Below are positions 47,858 to 59,656 of a stretch of 64,000 nt of DNA, piece by piece (within the stretch, counting starts at the first letter, position 1; each line of letters begins with the position of its first letter). Origin of the DNA: Formicarius rufipectus (taxonomy: Eukaryota; Chordata; Aves; Passeriformes; Formicariidae); NCBI GenBank assembly GCA_013399695.1, contig VXAU01001764.1, positions 336,562 through 400,561 on the forward strand. Reading direction: 5' to 3'. The position numbers and the translations under genes are program-made. Below the pieces are notes generated by a model that saw nothing but the letters and a program-made list of their open reading frames with translations, searched no databases and was not told the origin of the DNA.

Positions 47858-48255
47858 ATATCATGGAATTGTAGAATGGTTTGAGTCACAAGGGACCTTA
47901 AAACTCATCTTGTGCCTCCCATGGGCAGGAACACCTTCCACTAGCCCAGGTCACTCCAAGCCCTCTCCAATCTGGCCTTGGACACTTCCAGGGTGGGGCA
48001 ACCTCAGCTTCTCTGGGCACCCTGTGCCAGAGTCTGCCCACCCCCATAGGGAAGAATTTCCTCCTAACATCCCATCTGACCCTGCCCTCTGGCAGTGGGA
48101 AGCCAATCCCCCTTGTCCTGTCCCTCCACCCCTTGTCCAAAGTCCCTCTCCATGTCTCCTGGAGTCCCTTTAGGCACTGGAAGGGGCTCTCAGGTCTCTC
48201 TGGAGCCTTCCCTTCTCTGGGCTGGACTCTCCCAGTTGTCTCTGTCTCTCTGGAT
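47858..48255 (-). mobile_element. CR1 LINE 3' fragment
   Basis: The + strand reads ATATCATGGAATTGTAGAATG, GGGACCTTAAAACTCATC, CCATGGGCAGGAACACCTTCC, GGGAAGAATTTCCTCCTAA and GGAGCCTTCCCTTCTCTGGG, the antisense CR1 3' end. Confidence 0.88.
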
Positions 48256-50728
48256 TTCAACTGGCAGCGTTTAGGAGACACCTCCTGCCCCAAGTGTGTC
48301 CCCCGTGGCTGGACAGGAACCCCAGGTTGTCTCAGGGCCCTGTCCCACCAGACATCCTCCAGCACCCCCAGCATCTCCCAGCACGGGCTGCAGAGGGAGG
48401 GCAGGAGAAGTGCAAGTGCCACCACGGGACTCTTCCATCACCACCCAGCAGCTCCCTCTGGGACCACGAGTTTGAGGGTAGAAAGGGAGGTGTTCACTCA
48501 CAAGGATGTGCTTGACCAGAGCTGTGGAAAGCAAAAAGAGAGCACAGGTGGACAGTTCTCCTTGGCCTTAGGACAACTGCTTTCCCCAGCCCAGCACCTC
48601 CAAGAACTTCTAAAGTTGCTGAGGAACTTCTGCAAACACCTGGAAAACCCGGGAGGGTCCTTAGAGCTACACTTTTCCTGCTTCTGTCATTCCAGAAAGC
48701 TACTTGAGTCCCCAAAAAGCACCTGCCCAGGCCCCTTCTCCAGCAAATATCCTTCCCTTCCTCCCACTTTGCTTTTGGGACAGACAGTTCCTTTTCCATG
48801 GAAGGGGCACTACTGGCAAAGCAATTTTTTTCCATCAGACCTCAGAAAGTGGAGGTGCCTGGGCAAAATTCAAATAAATAACAGCTTCCTCCAAGCCAAG
48901 GCAATCTGCCTTGGTAGGACACAACAGATATTTCCCTTTCCTCTCAGTTCCCAGGCTGAGGAGGTGCTGGTTTCCTGCACAGAGGTACATTTTTCACTTT
49001 GAATCCTACTGTACTGTCCAAGGATTGCTTTGCAATTCCCAAAAGGCTCAGTGGTCCAGGCAAAACAAAAGATCCTCCTTCACTTCATGAAAATGTTTAA
49101 CCTGGGCTTAAAACCAGCCCTCTGAGGAGAAGAGGGTTGGGGCAGGTTCCACTTTGCCAAGGGCTGGGTCTCAGCAGGGCACAGACAGTGCAGGTCTCTC
49201 TGTGTTGGTTGGGTATCGTGACTGCACATCACAACCTCTGCTCTGTGGCTGGAAAAGACACTGGAGATTTATAAGACCATAAAATACAAGGATGAAATAT
49301 TTTTCCATCCCACTGTGAGTGTTTCCTTGCCAAGCTCCGAAGCAGCAGTAATATTTCAACTCTTATGCAGACAGATTTTTAAAACTGCTCTTCTTTCCAA
49401 AGCTCCCTGAAGCCGAGAAAGCCACAAAGCTTGTCAGGAGGCACTAAAGACAGCACGTTGTTTGTCAGCATTCCTTAACCAAGGAATCCCAGTCACATTT
49501 TCAAACACAGAGCCCGTGAGAGGCACCACTCCTAAACAGATCAGACAAGTAAACCCCCCTCAGGTCAGCTGTCCCTTCAGCACTGGGGGAACTCCCCTTC
49601 CTGGCCAGAGGCTGAGCTGCCAGGTGCACACAGCCATTCATCCAAGGCAGGGTTCATCCCCCAGCTCCCTTGGCTTCCAGGCTGCAGGAAGCAAAAAACC
49701 ACATCCTTTCCCTTTCCTCCTGCTGGCAGAGAACCCTCCAAAGATCCCCACTGGGAGCTGAAGGCCGTGTTGGTGCCATGGGGAGGGACAGGGCAGGGGG
49801 ATAGCAGCTGTCCTTGTTGTGTCCCAGTGCTCTCAGGCAGCAGGAGGTTGGGAAGGGGAACAAGGAACAAAGGAAAAAAATCACATCTTGGATTAGGCTG
49901 AGATGATGCCATTGGCCTGGGTGATGACCTGCACTGAAAACCTGGCTGAGCTCTCAGCCCTATTCCCTTCCAGAAGCTTCTCCTTCAGCCAGGGGGTCTC
50001 TGTCTGAGCCTCAGAAAGCCCAAGCCTGGATCAGGGTGCAGTTGCCAGGGCTCTGCAGTCTGGCTGCAACCACCCCCTCAGATGCAGAGACTGGAGCCAC
50101 GGGCAACCAGACTGCCTGCAGCAAATCTGGGAACCTCCAGGGCTGAAAACAGGGCACCACAGGACATAAAATGAAGCAATAAATGTTGAGTTCCCTTGTC
50201 TCTCTGCTGCTGAACTGGTTGGTGGTGGTGGACGCTGACGCAGGACTTGGGCTGCAGGAAGAGGCTGATGGCTCTCTCTGAACAAAGCCCCAGACTCCCT
50301 GTTGATGAACACGCTGGACAAGCCTTGCCCAGAAAGCTCCCATGGAGAAGATGCATTTGAAGGTTTTGTGTTCTGTAACCACACAAGCTGGAGTATTTAT
50401 TTGCTTTTAATAGTGCTTGCTGGGAGGAGGGAACTGCAGTCACACAACTCTGGGAGCTGGAGATCCTACACATCAAATGTTGGATGTGCAACCTAAAAAC
50501 AGAGGGGTTGGGCTACACTGCAACCCACCAACATTCACAAGACCTTCTCCCTCTCCAGAAGTGACTGCAGGGGACAAACTTGACACCAGCAGCTACTTTG
50601 AACTTGTGGGCTGGGAACTGGCTGGGAAGGTCTGTGTGGAGGACAGGCAGTGGGAAAAACTCCCCTGGTTAAACCCGATGGCCCTGCTCCTTCTTCTCTG
50701 AGCACCATTTCTTGTTCTTTTTCCCCAG

Positions 50729-50809
50729 ATGACCTGGATGCAGATGACCTTCAGCTGGACCTTGAGGAATCAAAGCTTCACCCCACTGTTCAGTGCACCC
50801 CAAGCCCCG
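50729..50809 (+). CDS. LGR6: LGR6 exon 17: hinge
   Basis: An 81-nt exon encoding DDLDADDLQLDLEESKL and HPTVQCTPSP, ending after the first G of a Gly codon. It joins the LRR cap to the membrane domain. The acidic stretch and VQC..SPG match human LGR6 (EDSKPHPSVQCSPTPG). The acceptor is TTTTTCCCCAG and the donor CG|GTGAGC. Confidence 0.96.
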
Positions 50810-52381
50810 GTGAGCAGCCAGGGAAACCCTTTGAACAGAGCTGGGCTCCTTTGAGCTCCTCTAAATCCCCAGGATCCCCCACGACCTTTCAGATCAGAAG
50901 CCTGTTTAGGCTTTGGCCAAACTGGGGACAGGTGAGGAGCTTCCTTCTCCCTGTTGGATGTAGCTGCCTCCTTGAGGAGGAGACAAGGTCAGGGTTTGCC
51001 TGATGACGAATCCCAGGTATCACCAGCTCCTCCATCCACCAACCTGCTGCACTCAGACTCTGGCTCTGCAAAAGTCCCTGTTCCCTTGCATGACTTGGAC
51101 TTGTCTTTGTCCCAGCCAGCCCAGAATGTTGCACACCAAGACCTTGTGCTTCGATCTCCTGATCATACCTGTGGCACTGCAGGAGTTTCTGCTCTGTTTC
51201 CTGAGAAAGGGAGAGCAGGGGGGGTGCTGGACTGCACCCAGCCACGTTCTCCTGACTCCCATCACAGAAACAGCAGTGGGTACATGAGACTGGCACTCAA
51301 GGAAGCTGCCTGCTGCTTTTGTCCCTCTTGAGGTCCTACACAAACACAGCTGGAGGCTGGACAGGTCTGCTTCCAGCCAGCCAGCTGTGGGACACAGGCA
51401 GGGGCAGAGTTTTCACCAGTTATCCCACTGAGTTTGTTGCAAAAGAGGCACAAAGGAACAAGATTTTAGCTGAGGGCATGTCCTGCTGTCTGGGCATGAA
51501 GGTGCTTCACCCCCTTTGAGATGAACAACATTTCTCCATTTCCACTAACTTTGATTGCTCTGTACCACCTAAAACTTCTCCCATCCTGTTTTTGGGCACT
51601 GCAACATCCCAAACCCTCCCAGACAACTGTTGCCTGTTACACTCTCTCTCTTTCCCCACTTTTTTCTTTGGAAAACAGCATCCACCACCAGTCCTCTTCC
51701 TACACCCCCATGACCTTCCCTTAGTCACTCCTCCTTCTCCCATGTCCATCCACCACCATTCTTGTCCCTGCTATCCTTCCTTGTTCTGCTTGTCCAGACC
51801 CCTCTGTCCCTTCCCTGCCACCCTCAGCTCCCTCCCTCTGTTCCTCCTGCTCAGACACTTCACCTCATCATGCCCATCCCTTCCATGCAGAGCCCATTCA
51901 TAGAGAATCAGACTCCTCCGAGCCAAGGTCTTGAGTGCATGGGCAGATGTTGGCCATGCCAGAGCAGGGTGCAGCATCCTGCCAGATCTCACACATCTCC
52001 ACAGCACCAGCACCCTGAGCCCAGGGGTCAGAAGGTGCAGGTCATGGCAGAGGGGCCCAAATGCCAGACTGGTGGGTGTGGAGTCGTAATCCTTTATACG
52101 TAAGTTTGTCATTTCTCACATTTCACTTTGACCTCTCCCTGCACCTTGTTTCTGCCCTGGACAAGATCTGCCAGGATGCCAGAGGCACCCCAGGGTGCTC
52201 TCCCAGGAGGGAGAGAGCCAAGAGGCAGCTGTAGAAAAGGGCAGACAACGTTGTGTTCCCCTTGCCAGTACTCGCAAGGCTGGTGAGGCCAGGAGAGGGC
52301 TGGGACCCGCTCACCACTTCGAGCAGCACCACCGGAGCCAAGCGGTGTCCTCAGGCTACAACTTTGGGGTTTGTCTTCCAG
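50810..52381 (+). other. LGR6: LGR6 intron 17
   Basis: A 1,572-bp GTGAGC-TTCCAG intron. No repeat was recognised; 51590-51880 is pyrimidine-rich. Confidence 0.88.
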
Positions 52382-53619
52382 GTCCCTTCAAGCCTTGTGA
52401 CCACCTGTTTGAGAGCTGGATCATCCGCCTGGGAGTGTGGGCCATCGTCCTGGTCTCGGTGCTCTGCAACGGGCTGGTCGTCCTGGCCGTCTTTGCTTCA
52501 CCCACTTACCTGTCTCCGGTGAAGTTCATCGTCGGCTCCATCGCCGGGGCCAACATGCTGACTGGCATCTCCTGCAGCATGATGGCCCTCGTTGATGCCC
52601 TCACCTACGGCCGCTTCGCCAGCTACGGTGCCAGATGGGAGGCGGGTGTGGGCTGCAGGGTGACGGGGTTCCTGTCTGTGTTTGCCTCCCAGACTGCCAT
52701 CTTCCTGCTCACCTTGGCTGCCGTGCACTGCAGCGTCTCAGCCTCCTGCCTGTGGGGCTACGGAAAGTCACCCTCCCTAGGCAGGGTGAAGGCAGCTGCC
52801 TGCTGCTGCCTGCTGTTGTCCTCCGTGGCCGCCCTTCTGCCCCTGTTCTCCGTGGGGGAATACGGAGCGTCCCCTCTCTGTCTGCCCTATCCCATCCCCG
52901 GTGGCAAACCCGCCACGCTGGGCTTCGCCGTGGCCTTGGTGATGACAAACATGCTCTGCTTCCTGACCATCACCGGCACCTACATCCGCCTCTACTGCCA
53001 CCTGCTGAAGGGGGAGCTCCGCGCCGTCTGGGACTGCGCCATGGTGAAGCATGTGGCCTGGCTCATCTTCACCAACTGCCTCCTCTACTGCCCAGTGGCC
53101 TTCCTCACCTTCTCCTCCACCCTCAACCTCTTCCTCGTCACCCCGGAGGTCATCAAATCCGTCCTCCTTGTGGTCCTGCCCCTGCCTGCCTGCCTCAACC
53201 CCTTACTCTACCTGCTCTTCAACCCCCACTTCAGAGATGACTTCCGCCTGCTGAGGCAGAAGGGGCAGGACAAGGGGAGCTTCCCCCGGCCCTGCGGGGC
53301 TGATGACATGGACAAAAGCTCCTATGACTCCACACAGGCTCTGGTGAGCTTCTCTGACATGGACCACGTGTTTGAGACGACCGATTCCCTGGCAGTGCGC
53401 CCCATCCTTGACACCTACAGCTTCCCCTCCGTGAAGCTCATCCCCTGCCAGCAGAGGGTGGGCAGCAGGGGGAAGGAGAGGGGCTTCTCTGAGCATTGTC
53501 CCTGCCTCAGTGACAGTGAGGTGCTGATCACCCCCGAGAGCCGAGATCCACCCGGCAGCAGCCTCAGGATAACCTTCCTCCCCTCCCCTCCCACACCACC
53601 CTACACGTCTCACTTATAA
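52382..53619 (+). CDS. LGR6: LGR6 exon 18: seven-transmembrane domain, tail and stop
   Basis: A 1,238-nt last exon encoding 412 residues (numbered from the split Gly). TM1 is about 15-39 with CN30GL; TM2 46-72; TM3 92-117; TM4 136-158; ECL2 has Cys167, which should pair with Cys92; TM5 180-205; TM6 223-247; TM7 257-279 with NPLLY (273-277), the NPxxY motif, then NPHF leading into helix 8. At the end of TM3 there is HCSVSA instead of D/ERY/W, as in mammalian LGR6, which fits weak or absent classical G-protein coupling in LGR4-6. The 127-residue tail has KSSYDSTQALVSFSD, Ser/Thr clusters and SFPSVKLIPCQQ, both shared with human LGR6, and ends TSHL. TAA is at 53617-53619. Confidence 0.97.
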
Positions 53620-53900
53620 CCTGCTCTGAGCAGCCGTGGGGAGCGGCCCCAGAGCACAGCCGAGGGCCAGCCAGGTGACACGGGCTGCTCCCCAGCAAGC
53701 ACCAGTACAACCAGTCTACCCTCAACCCCACCTTGGGCAACAGGCACCACTCTGCCAGCTGCCCCCAACGTGGCAGGGCTCTGACTGAGCTCCGGGCACT
53801 CAGGGCTGGCCACGGGAGGAGATAACCCCTGTGTGTGTCACTCCTGCTAGGAACTGCTTGGGAGAGGGTACCAGCAGCCCAGGAATTGGGTCAGGGAGAC

Positions 53901-53908
<8 letters not shown>

Positions 53909-53931
<23 letters not shown>

Positions 53932-53935
53932 CTGC
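53909..53935 (+). repeat. (TCC)n microsatellite in the 3' UTR
   Basis: About eight CTC/TCC triplets in a row, then TCATCC. It is a likely length polymorphism. Confidence 0.85.
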
Positions 53936-54883
53936 AGCATCGCCAGCCAGGAGGAGCCTGCAGGGAAGCCAAGTGTGTCTTCTCGAGACAGAGGTGCCTT
54001 TGCTCTGTGGCAACACCCAGAAATGGCCAATTGGGATGACATGGCCACCCACAGGGACCTCAGGCCTTGTCCTCTGGGGTTCTCTGCAGGTCCCACACGT
54101 CCCTGGAAATGGGCTGGTGTCTGTCCCATGCCATCGACTGGAAGAGCAGCAGTTGGTTAAAAGCGGCGTGTCCATGTGTGCACTCGAGGTTTGGACTGCT
54201 TCTATTTTGGGAGTCTCCACTCATTCACTGGGAGCCTCACGGGATGGGCAGGACCCTCACTGCCCACCAATACCAGGAGCTGGGTGCACTGAGCCCCTCT
54301 TCAGTCTGACCCACAGTGTCTCACAAGGGGTCTCTGAAACCCACGGCAGCCAAACCCAAAGGGTTTCCCCAGAAGAACCCAAGTGCTGTGGCTGAGGCCA
54401 CACAGCAGGCCCTGGCCAAGGTGCCCAAGGGCACACCAGGCCCCCTCCATGCCCACTTCACACCCTGCAGCACACCCGGGGCACTCCTGTCTGTCTGTAG
54501 TCACCTGGCTCCTGGTCAGCTGAGGTGAAAAGGGGATCTGGCCCCCTCAATGCCCCCAAATCTCCCTCCTGGAAGAGGCTGCTGGGTCTAGACACGTGTC
54601 CCAGACACAGCAGAGCCACTCTGGGGGCTGTGTTTGCCTTCTCCTGTTTTAAGGGCAGGCAGATCATGTAGAAGGAGGGAACAGAACCTTAGCATTGAGG
54701 GATGATGGCATCAGGAGGACTCAGGCCACTGGGAACAGCCTCAGATTCCCTCCCTGCAGCTCAGGGATCTCCCCAATCCATGCTCTCCATCAGAAACCCT
54801 CCAGTGCCACCCGGTGCAGCAGGGACCCTGGGCAAAGCTCTGGCTCTGCTCACGTTCCTGCAGCTGTTTGTCATTCATCAGAT

Positions 54884-54889
54884 AATAAA
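54884..54889 (+). terminator. LGR6: AATAAA poly(A) signal of LGR6
   Basis: Canonical hexamer in CAGATAATAAATGAGCC, with the GT/T-rich downstream element GTGGCTGGTTTCTGTCC about 20-30 bases later. It is the only canonical signal I see between the stop and the LTR at 55171. Confidence 0.75.
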
Positions 54890-55170
54890 TGAGCCCCGTT
54901 GCTGACCAGTGGCTGGTTTCTGTCCTCTTGCATGTGAGGAGCACCTTGGTGGTCCTCTTGGGAGCTGCCACTCCCAGCCCAGCGGGGCTGCTGTGCCCTG
55001 GGTGTTGCCTGGGTGCATTGCCTGAGGGAGGGCTGGGAAGTGGCATTGTGTCCTCATGAGCTGGCACCATCCTCCTCACCCTTCTTGTCCAGAGGGAAGA
55101 GCCAAACCAACCACCTTTATGCCACAGAATTACACCAGCAGGATCCCTCTCCAGGTGCTGTGAACCAGAG

Positions 55171-56183
55171 TGTGGTGGTTCTCACCCAGTGTCCACCCAA
55201 ACCTCCAGGCTCCCCCTTTTCCCAGAGGGAAAGGAAAAAGGAAAAAAGGCAAAAAACCAGCTGAGAGATAATGGCAAAACAGAGTAGGTAAATACATCAA
55301 TTTATTACTAACAAGGTAAGAACTAAAACTAAAAGCACTGAAACTAAAAAGTAAAAAATAAATCAGTCCCAAGAACACCCCTCTCCTCCCACCACTCCCT
55401 CCCTCCAGCAGTTCCAGGGAGCAGGGAATGGGAGGTTTGCAGGTGGGTGTTGTTGCTGCCATTGCTCTTGTCCTGGGGGTCACTCCATGGGGGGCAGTCG
55501 GGTCTCTGCCCCCCGATGGGCTCCGTGGGCTGCAGGGGGACAACCTGCTCCCCCACGGTCCTGCCCACGGGCTGCAGGGGGGCCACAGCTCTGAGTCCTT
55601 CCCCTGCTCCCCTGGGGTCCCTCCCATGGGGGACAGTCCTGGATAGACTCTCCAAGGTGAGTCCACCCCCCGGGCAACACTTCTACTGGGGGAAAACCTG
55701 CTCCAGGTGGGGCTCCTTCTCCAGGAGTCATGGCTGGTCTGTTCCAGGATCTCGCTCCATCCTGGGTCTCCCACAGGGCAACAGCTCCTTCTGCATCCAC
55801 CTGCTCCTCCAGGGGCTGCAGGGGGGTCTGTGCACCCCGAGGGATCTCCAGGGGCTGCAGGGAGAGGGAGGGGGAATAGCTTTCAGTCCTTCCTCACCCC
55901 CTGCTCCAGTGTGGGGTCCCTCCTTCACTTTCTCCTGCTCCCACCTTGGTCTCTGCCTTGTTCTCTCATGGCTGGAATTTCCAACTGCCCCACACTCCTA
56001 ATTCTGCAATATGTTATCCCAGAGCTGTGACTGTGATTCTTAATTGTCTCACCTCTGGCCACCAGCAGGAAGTCCCTCCTGGCCCTGGCTGTCCTTGGCT
56101 CCACAGGCAGGACAGCTGTGGACAGAGACCATCCTGGATAGTCCCCCCCTTCTACTAAAATCCAGCTACAGAAACCCATGACA
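55171..56183. mobile_element. solo LTR, long form (family copy 4)
   Basis: It runs from TGTGGTGGTTCTCACCC to CAGAAACCCATGACA (1,013 bp) and is nearly identical to 31113-32124 over long stretches, including GGGGGCAGTCGGGTCTCTGC and the CACGGTCCTGCCCACGGGC block absent from the short copies. Flanks cagag and ctgtt do not form a target duplication, which could reflect recombination between two elements. Confidence 0.78.
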
Positions 56184-57354
56184 CTGTTGCACAGGCCAGT
56201 CCCCTGATCCACTGAGCACCAGCTTGTTGGGGAGCAGGAGCAAGACCTGTTCCCTCTGCTCCTCTAGGGCCACAGGATCCCCTTGGAGACCATTTCCAGC
56301 AGCACACCCTCTCTGAGCTGTGCTCCTTGCATGGCTGCTACGGGGAGCACAGGCACAGAGCACGTTCTGTGCTCACAAAAGAGGCGCCCGAGAAGTTTAT
56401 GGATGTGCAGAGGTGCAGGAAACAGAAACCAGCATCCTCCCACTGCTGCTGCAGGCCATAAATCCAGAGCACAAACTCTCTGGCAAATGCTCATTAAAGT
56501 GCTTTTCACCACATCTCTAACAGTGTACACGTGGCTTTCCACCCCACCAAACACTAAATTCAATAATTATTAAAAAATTTTAAAAAATGAAAGCAATCTT
56601 GCACCACTCCACCTCCTCTCTGAGCAGTTGGTTTGACCCTCACTGGTGCCAGGCTGCCCACCTTGAGCCAGTCAGTGGGTGCCTGGGGCAGCACATCCAG
56701 CTTGGATTGCCCAGTCCCATGTTCAAGCTGGAGCCAACTTAAGCTGTGCAACCCACTTCTGGACACCAGTGGAGCTGAGGACCAACCTCAGCAGGCCCAG
56801 AACAGAGGGAAGTTCTTGCTCCCCATCCTCTGCCAGCAAGAACTCATGAGGCTGCTCTTCTGCCTCCTGGGCTGAGCTTGAGCTGCCTGGATATCTCCCT
56901 TCCATATGATCCTTCTCAAGGCCACCAGATGTTACCATGAACCTCCCAAAAGCAACCAGATGTTCTGGAGGCATTGTGAGCCTTTTGTTATTATAATATA
57001 ATTATATTATGAGCATTTTTGGAGGCGGGGCTCCCTTGGATTCCAACTTTTGGAAGGGGCTGGTGTGCCAATAAAGGGAAGAGAGAAGTTTCTGAGCAGG
57101 GTCTGCTCCTGGTTGGGAGAGCTGTGGCTGCCAAGGAGCCCCAGGCAGCAGCCAGTGAGCTGCACATCATGGGTGGACAAGCTGACCTGCTTTCCAGGGC
57201 TGCATCAACACAGCAGGTCAGGGAGGGGGTTGTCCCCCTCTGCTCTGCTCCTGTGGGAGCTCTTCTGCAGTGCTGCCTCCACTGCTGGGGCCACCAGCAC
57301 AAGGCAGATGTGGAGCCACTGGGATGGGTGCAGAGTTGGCCACTAAGCTGATCA
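56184..57354. other. intergenic, nothing recognised
   Basis: It includes an AT-rich spot (56560-56600) and a short AT palindromic run near 56990-57010 (TATTATAATATAATTATATTA). No exon-like segment with good splice sites was found. Confidence 0.6.
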
Positions 57355-57770
57355 CAGGGCTACAGAACCTCTGCTCTGGAGCCAGGCTGGGAGAGCTGGG
57401 GGTGTCCCACCTGGAGAAGACACCTGAGGATAGACATCCAGGGACACCTGAGAGCCCCTTCCAGAGCATAAGGGGGCTCCAGGAGAGCTGGAGGGGGATT
57501 TGGGACAAGGGATGGAAGGACAGGATAAGGGGGAATGGTTTCACACTGACAGAGAGCAGGGCTGGATGGGATTTTGGGAGGAAATCCCCCCTGTGAGGGT
57601 GGGCAGGCCCTGGCACAGGGTGTCCAGAGAAGCTGCCCCATCCCTGGAAGTGTCCAAGGCCAGGCTGGATAAACTTGGAGCAACCTGGGCTGGTGCAAGG
57701 TGTCCCTGCCCATGGGTGGAACGAGATGTGCTTTAAAGCCCCTTCTGACCCAAATGATTCAGATTCTTTG
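57355..57770 (+). mobile_element. CR1 LINE 3' end, sense strand
   Basis: The sense CR1 text GGCTGGGAGAGCTGGGGGTG, CCTGGAGAAGACACCTGAGG, GGGGGAATGGTTTCACACTG, CCCATCCCTGGAAGTGTCC and CTTTAAAGCCCCTTCTGACC is present. The 5' side is truncated and the terminal microsatellite is reduced to ATTCAGATTC. Confidence 0.88.
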
Positions 57771-58971
57771 GCTTTAAGCAGAGCTGGGCTGGGAGTCCCA
57801 ATGCAATCAGTGCAGAGTTTCTGAGGACACATTGCAACAATCCCAGTGAGCAAGAAGTGGCACAGGAGTGGTGGGACACGTTGGGAGGGAGGAGGATGAG
57901 GCCACTCTGCCTCGGGGGCTGCGCTTTGGCTGGGGAGGCACATTGGAGGCAGAGCCTTGGGGTGGCTGAGTGACGGGCAGAGCTGCTCTGGAAGGCATTG
58001 GCAGGGCTGGGCACCTCTGAGGTTTGCCCTGCACGTCAGCAGGGCACTACCAGGACACCCTGAAGGGCAGAGATGGCATGTTTCAGGAGGATGTGGGCCC
58101 TGAGGGACCCGGAAGCATTGTCTACCAGGACAATGTGGAGACACTTTGTAGGCACACTCAGATGTCCATTTTTCACTGGTCCAACCCTCCTGGCTGTAGA
58201 TTTGCAGCTCCTCTGAATCAAAGCCAGTGGAACAAGCACCCTACAGGGTTGTTTTTTCAATCTCATTGTTTTTTTCCCCAAATGTTGTGATTTCTGGGAG
58301 ACTTGGCCATGATTGCAAATGCTTGGGGTGGCAGCACTGCTGCAGCCATGGGAATGCAAGTGACAACAAGAGAGCTGTGCATGGGATGGCAATATCTGGT
58401 TACCAGCCTCCTTGGAGGCCAAAGGGATGGACAGCACATCAGGTCTGGGAGGTGACCTTGGCTACCAAAGGGTTAAGGCCTTGTCCCTGCCCTCCAGGGA
58501 CTCAAAGCCACATTCACATTTTCAGAAAGTCTCTTCCAAACACACCCCAAGAACTGTCACCGTCCCAGACCCTGCAGGGGAACCTGCAGACCCTCCTTCA
58601 CACAAAGTTTGCCGGTTTGAACTCCTGGAAGCAAAACTGGGGCACTTCATCACAGCTTTTGGTCTGTGCATGTTTCCTGAGTTGTAATTCCTGCTGGGAT
58701 CTTTTCCCTGCCATCCAGACCCAACCTTTCTCCACATGGACAGAGCCCAGCAATGGGATGCTGGTTGGTACAGGCCAGAGCAGGAGCATCCAGAGGACCA
58801 AACATATTGGCTTTTGTTCTCCAAGAGAAGGCACTGTGATCTTTGATGTTCACTGCCCGTGGTGGAGGTTTCCCTTGTATCTGCTGCGTTCCGTGGTCTC
58901 TTCTCAGAGTTTTGGGGTGGAACAGACAAAGGTGCACAGACTGGCACAGAAAAAGGTGAGACCTGATGGGT
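57771..58971. other. intergenic, nothing recognised
   Basis: No repeat family, RNA gene or exon could be supported here. Open frames are short and without domains. Confidence 0.6.
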
Positions 58972-59290
58972 CACAGATTCACAGAATATGCTGAGTTGGA
59001 AGGGACCCAGAAGGATTCCAACCCTGAACCCTGCACAGGACCATCCCCAAGAGCCACACCATGTGTCTGAGAGGATCATGCACATGCCTCTTGAACCTTG
59101 TTAGCCTTGGTGATGTGACCACTTCCCTGGGGAGCCCGTTCCAGTGGCCAACCACCCTCTGGGGGAAGAACACCTTCCTAATATCCAACCTAAGCCCCCC
59201 CTGACACATCTTCAGGCCATTCCCTGGGGTCCTGTCCCTGATCCCCACAAAGATCAGGGCCTGTCCCTCCTCTTCCCCTCACAGAGAAGT
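58972..59290 (-). mobile_element. CR1 LINE 3' fragment
   Basis: The + strand reads CAGATTCACAGAATATGCTG, GGAAGGGACCCAGAAGGAT, CCTGCACAGGACCATCCCC, GGGGAAGAACACCTTCCTAA and TCCAACCTAAGCCCCCCCTG. This is the antisense 3' end of the CR1 subfamily also seen at 62999. Confidence 0.85.
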
Positions 59291-59489
59291 TGTAGATGAC
59301 CTCATGGAGGACTCAGCTGCAAGAGACACTGGGTTGGACCCCAAAGAAAGCAGAGCATGGAGCAGCCACCCCATGGCATCTGGGCCAGGTGAAGGCCATG
59401 CTGCCTCATGCAGCCAAGAGCCCTCAGGGATGAGCATGGTGACTGGGGATCCCAGGAAAGAAGCCACAGATCCATCTGACATCTGCCTT

Positions 59490-59656
59490 GCTTCCAGCTG
59501 GATGCTTCCCATTTCTTAAACCCTGGATGAAAGCGCAGTATGCACAGAATGTCTCCAGCTCTCTTCCCATGTACAAAGCAAACTTCAGGTCTTGAATCTT
59601 CTCTTCAGATGTATCAAGGATGTCACTGTACATATCGTTGTCAAGCTGATCCTTGT
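59490..59656 (-). CDS. possible minus-strand exon, gene not recognised
   Basis: On the minus strand a pyrimidine stretch ending CCAACAAG is followed by an open frame reading DQLDNDMYSDILDTSEEKI, then QDLKFALYMGRELETF and CAYCAFIQGLRNGK. Composition and residue mix look more protein-like than other open frames here: acidic/helical, with no low complexity and no repeat match I can name. The acceptor is AAG rather than CAG, and the donor (a GGTTTAAG near 59517) is poor. I do not recognise the protein, and it could be chance. It is not UBE2T. Confidence 0.2.

Larger units (their letters stand above)
44726..50728 (+). other. LGR6: LGR6 intron 16
   Basis: A 6,003-bp GTGAGT-CCCCAG intron. It contains a short-form solo LTR (45755-46406) and a CR1 fragment (47858-48255). 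The stretches 44726-45754, 46407-47857 and 48256-50728 show no recognisable gene or repeat. Confidence 0.85.
4404..54905 (+). other. LGR6: LGR6 gene, exons 5-18 plus 3' UTR (5' end outside window)
   Basis: Leucine-rich repeat G-protein-coupled receptor 6, a type B LGR of the plasma membrane. Family knowledge: LGR4-6 bind R-spondins through the LRR ectodomain and, with ZNRF3/RNF43, stabilise Frizzled and boost Wnt signalling; LGR6 marks stem cells in skin and other epithelia. Seen here: 14 coding exons of 216, 72, 69, 72, 72, 69, 72, 66, 72, 72, 126, 161, 81 and 1,238 nt, all in phase. The pattern of mostly 72-nt symmetric LRR exons and a single 7TM exon is that of LGR4/5/6. LGR6 rather than LGR5 is supported by RLDANLISVVPERSFEG, AIRTLGRLQEL, NGATDIREFPDLEGTTSLE and TLTRAGI..LP.GMCQQLP. 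Human LGR6 has 967 residues; about 818 are encoded here, so roughly 150 N-terminal residues are missing upstream. No frameshift or stop breaks it. Confidence 0.97.
53620..54905 (+). other. LGR6: LGR6 3' UTR
   Basis: About 1.29 kb from the stop to a probable cleavage site some 16 bases after AATAAA. It has a (TCC)n run near 53909-53935. No repeat family was seen. The end is inferred from the poly(A) signal and the GT-rich stretch that follows. Confidence 0.7.

Noticed and set aside
3478..56183. Intact endogenous retrovirus genes near the LTRs
   Set aside because: All LTRs appear solo. No gag, pol or env-like frame was seen between or beside them.
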